Shown here piece by piece: positions 61,806-64,000 of a stretch of 64,000 nucleotides of DNA. Origin of the DNA: Kocuria marina (GTDB taxonomy: Bacteria > Actinomycetota > Actinomycetes > Actinomycetales > Micrococcaceae). Position numbers and translations under genes: made by a program. The notes below the pieces were generated by a model, which saw only the letters and a program-made list of their open reading frames with translations, searched no databases and was not told the DNA's origin. Every line of letters begins with the position of its first letter. The stretch's first letter is position 1. The stretch spans positions 186,001-250,000 of the forward strand of contig NZ_JROM01000021.1 of assembly GCF_000786655.1 (NCBI RefSeq), given 5' to 3'.

Positions 61806-62197
61806 TCACCGGCCTCAGCGCCGTCCTGATCGTGTGCGGAGTGTTGTTCTTCACCGCGGGCACGGCAGCGCTCATCCGGTTCCCGGACATACGCAGTCAA
61901 CTGCACGTGCTCACCAAGGCGGACAACCTGGGCCCGGGACTCATCATGGTCGGCGCCGCCGTGTACCTGGGGAGCTGGTCCAGCGCGGCGTTGCTCGCGA
62001 TCGCGTGGGTGCTCATCCTCGGCCAGGCGTCCGTCTCGGCGCACGCCCTGACCGCACTGGGGCCACGGAGCACGACGTCGCTCGCACCCTTGACGGCCCC
62101 GGCGCCTCCCCCGCGGTGGGCGAAATGGGGTTCCGCGCGCACGGCAGATGAGCCCAGCGCGCCCGGCACCGCGGACCCGAGGCGGCCCGCCCCGTGA
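61802..62197 (+). CDS. mnhG: Mrp-type antiporter subunit G
   Basis: 131 residues, three membrane helices (about 4-24, 42-60, 64-84) and a hydrophilic tail. Family motif FFTAGTAALIRFPDIRSQLHVLTKADNLGPGLIMVGAA is clear (residues about 16-53). It is part of the multi-subunit Na+(K+)/H+ antiporter. This subunit is intact, but its partners are broken, so it is probably non-functional. ATG 61802 overlaps the mnhF end, and its stop overlaps the next start (GTGA). Confidence 0.85.
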   Translation: MITGLSAVLIVCGVLFFTAGTAALIRFPDIRSQLHVLTKADNLGPGLIMVGAAVYLGSWSSAALLAIAWVLILGQASVSAHALTALGPRSTTSLAPLTAPAPPPRWAKWGSARTADEPSAPGTADPRRPAP

Positions 62198-63455
62198 CCG
62201 AACTCATCGCCCTCGACGTGGCCCTCGGCGTCGCCGTGCTCGCGACCACCGCGGCCACCGTGCTCCCCCGTGCGCAGCGTGCAGGCCATGTCCTTCCTGG
62301 GTCTGGGGGGTGCTCATGATCCTCGTGTGGCTGCGGCTGAGCAGCTCGGACTCCGGCGGTGCGTTTCAGTCCGGGGCTGTGCTGGCAGGCGCGCTCATCC
62401 TGCTGCGCAGCGCCGGGGTGCCCCTGGACCGGCTGACCGGCCGGTGGCTACGGCCCCTGCTGATCGTGGGCATGATCGGTTTCATCCTGACCGGAACGCT
62501 GATTGTCTCGCTCGGTAACGCGCGGCTGGGGTGGTCCCCGGAATGGTCCTTCGCGGCCATGCTCACCGTGGAGATCGCGCTGACCGCCGGGATCGTGCGC
62601 GTGGTGGACGACGTGTACGGGATCAACGTGGCCTCGGAACTGGGCGTGCTCACCCCGTTGCTGATCGTCGCGTGCTTCACCATCCTGTACGGCTCCTACC
62701 AGGCCCTGCGTCAGGAGGACCTCAAGAAGCGGCTCGCGTACTCCACCGTCTCGCAGGTGAGCTACGTGGTGGTCGGGATCTCCCTGGTCACGCTCGCGGG
62801 CACCACGGGCGGTGTGGTGCACCTGGTGCACCAGGGACTCATGAAGATCACCCTGTTCTTCTGCGCGGGACTGTTCGCCGAGGTCCTGGGCATCACCAAG
62901 CTCTCGCAGATGCACGGTCTGGGTCGGCGCATGCCGTGGACCTCCGCGGCCTTCACCGTGGGCGCTTTCGGCATGATCGGTCTGCCCGTGACCGCCGGTT
63001 TCGTGTCCAAGTGGATGCTGGGCCTGGGTGCCCTGGAGTCGGAACACCCCTGGGTCGTGGGCGTGCTGATCACCTCGTCTCTGCTCAACGCCATGTATTT
63101 CCTGCCGGCGGTCTACCACATGTGGTTCCGCGACCCCGCTGACCAGGATGCTTCCCCTGCGACGGCCGGGGACGACTCGGCTGCGGGGTCCGAAACCAGC
63201 ACCGCGGGGCCCGAGGACAGTTTGGCGACACCGTCCGAGGACGGCACCCCGGTGGCGTCGGACAGCAGCACCGCGACGTCCGGCGGCAGCACGGCCGCGC
63301 AGCCCGGTGCGACCGTCGTGATGCGGGAACCGGCCAGCCTGCTGGTGCCCACCGTGATCACCGCGGCCGCGTCCGTGTTCGTGGGTCTCGCGGCATCGCT
63401 CGAGTTCGCTCCGCTGCAGATCGCCCGCCAGGTCGCAGAGGGGGTGCTCGGCTGA
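62194..63455 (+). pseudogene. Chimeric remnant: DUF4040 (MbhD-like) start, MnhB middle, MnhD C-terminal half
   Basis: Starts at GTG 62194 as a DUF4040-like subunit (TELIALDVALGVAVLATTAA), with frameshifts near 62265 and in a run of six G near 62306, then VLMILVWLRLSSSD. It continues directly as MnhB (SGGAFQSGAVLAGALILLRSAG, ending LTVEIALTAG) and then, in the same frame, as the C-terminal half of MnhD (IVRVVDDVYG, RLAYSTVSQVSYVVVG, HQGLMKITLFFCAG, GFVSKWMLGLGALE). MnhC and the MnhD N-terminal half are absent. Both junctions look like deletions. The tail includes a 55-residue Ser/Thr/Ala-rich stretch. Confidence 0.75.
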
Positions 63456-64000
63456 TGCTCTTCGCCCTCACGTTCCTGGTCCCGATCGCGGTGGTCGCCG
63501 TCGTGGTGCTCGCGGGAGTGCTCCCGGCACAGCGCGCGGCGCCCGTGCGCCGCGGCGCCGCCCTCTGTGCCCCACTGGCCGCGGTGCCGGCCGGGCTGCT
63601 GGCGGTGTTCGGTGGCGGCGAGTCCGTGGACGTCCCGTGGTTGTTGTTCGGCACCCGCTTCTCAGTGGACGCCGTGGCCCGGCCCCTGTTGTCGATCGCC
63701 GCGCTGCTGTACGGCGGGTCCCTGCTGGCCCTGACGTAGCTCAAACTGCGCCACACCGAACGGCACCACGGTGCGCTCACCGCCTTCATGCTCTTGTCCT
63801 TCGTGGGCAACATCGGCACGTACCTGGCCGCCGTCGCTGGCGCCCCGCTGACCCCGGACGCGTTCGACACGCACGTGTCCAAGGAAGCCGTATCGCCCAT
63901 CTCCGTGCTGGGAGTGGGCCTGGACTCGATCCTGCCGCTCGTGGCCACCGGTTCCACCCTGCTGCTCATGCGGTTCACATGGCTGGTATGGACGGCGGAG
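63455..64000 (+). pseudogene. Broken Mrp/NuoL-type membrane subunit (start of gene, runs off window)
   Basis: The ATG at 63455 overlaps the previous stop by one base. Three hydrophobic helices typical of the N-terminus of MnhD/NuoL-type proton-conducting subunits follow (FALTFLVPIAVVAVVVLAGV, FSVDAVARPLLSIAALLYGG). A TAG at 63737-63739 interrupts the frame at LLALT-stop-LKLRHTERHHG, after which coding continues in the same frame (AFMLLSFVGNIGTYLAA). From about 63840 the sequence no longer follows the expected family pattern, so another deletion junction is possible. Incomplete at the window edge. Confidence 0.7.

Overview
The window comes from a very GC-rich Gram-positive actinobacterium, most likely Micrococcaceae. 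A Kocuria-like genome is my best guess, from gene content and style rather than any database match. Evidence for Actinobacteria: a WhiB regulator next to a DUF3499 gene, mycothiol S-conjugate amidase (mca), a MhuD-type heme oxygenase, protein O-mannosyltransferase, an LCP ligase, a mycosin-like protease, DUF4245/DUF4307/TIGR03089 proteins, and many genes that start on GTG only 6-7 nt after a TAnnnT box (leaderless transcription).

Layout. (1) 1-10.5 kb: glmU start (cut by the window edge), tRNA-Gln, an ABC-F ATPase, a CopB-type metal ATPase behind a CsoR-type operator and a 16-codon Cys/His leader ORF, an HD protein, mhuD, an RNase II-type exonuclease, and the coupled pair rsmA-ispE. (2) 10.6-11.9 kb: a DUF559 endonuclease-like gene bracketed by 69-bp imperfect inverted repeats. 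(3) 12-25.7 kb: tatD; the overlapping moxR-DUF58-transglutaminase operon, whose transglutaminase lacks the catalytic Cys; divergent rsmI/pmt; a TIGR01906 membrane protein; an L,D-transpeptidase lipoprotein; DUF3499-whiB; TIGR03089. (4) 25.7-34 kb: gtrA, a fused purK-purE, an LCP protein, femX-SDR, and a second Fem-like protein with a long disordered tail. (5) 33.7-40.4 kb: glpX, DUF4245, beta-carbonic anhydrase, fumC, poxB. (6) 40.5-41.7 kb: remains of a SorC-family regulator joined to the tail of a xylulokinase. (7) 41.8-56.3 kb: NUDIX, prepilin peptidase, a hypothetical protein, phoH2, a short cis-prenyltransferase, hemolysin III, a DUF255 thioredoxin-domain protein, mca and its small membrane partner, DUF4307, greA, ilvA, AI-2E transporter, nitroreductase. 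Much of this block keeps the same neighbours as the Mycobacterium tuberculosis Rv1080c-Rv1100 region. (8) 56.3-61.3 kb: Bax inhibitor-1 protein, a tRNA with a UAA (Leu) anticodon on a class I body, NDH-2, a mycosin-like protease, Ppx/GppA. (9) 61.5-64 kb: a decayed Mrp/Mnh cation:proton antiporter operon with frameshifts, a stop codon and deletion-made chimeras.

Functionally the region is mostly conserved housekeeping: cell envelope (glmU, ispE, pmt, ldt, LCP, femX, gtrA, cis-prenyltransferase), rRNA methylation (rsmA, rsmI), central carbon metabolism (glpX, fumC, poxB, NDH-2) and redox or metal defence (mca, copB, mhuD). The decayed sugar locus and antiporter operon point to ongoing gene loss. 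I saw no CRISPR array, prophage, intact insertion sequence or biosynthetic cluster. The most unusual items are the copper leader peptide, the repeat-bracketed DUF559 cassette, the class I tRNA-Leu(UAA), the Ser-for-Cys transglutaminase, the greA leader terminator, the chimeric pseudogenes, and a 10-base word enriched between genes.
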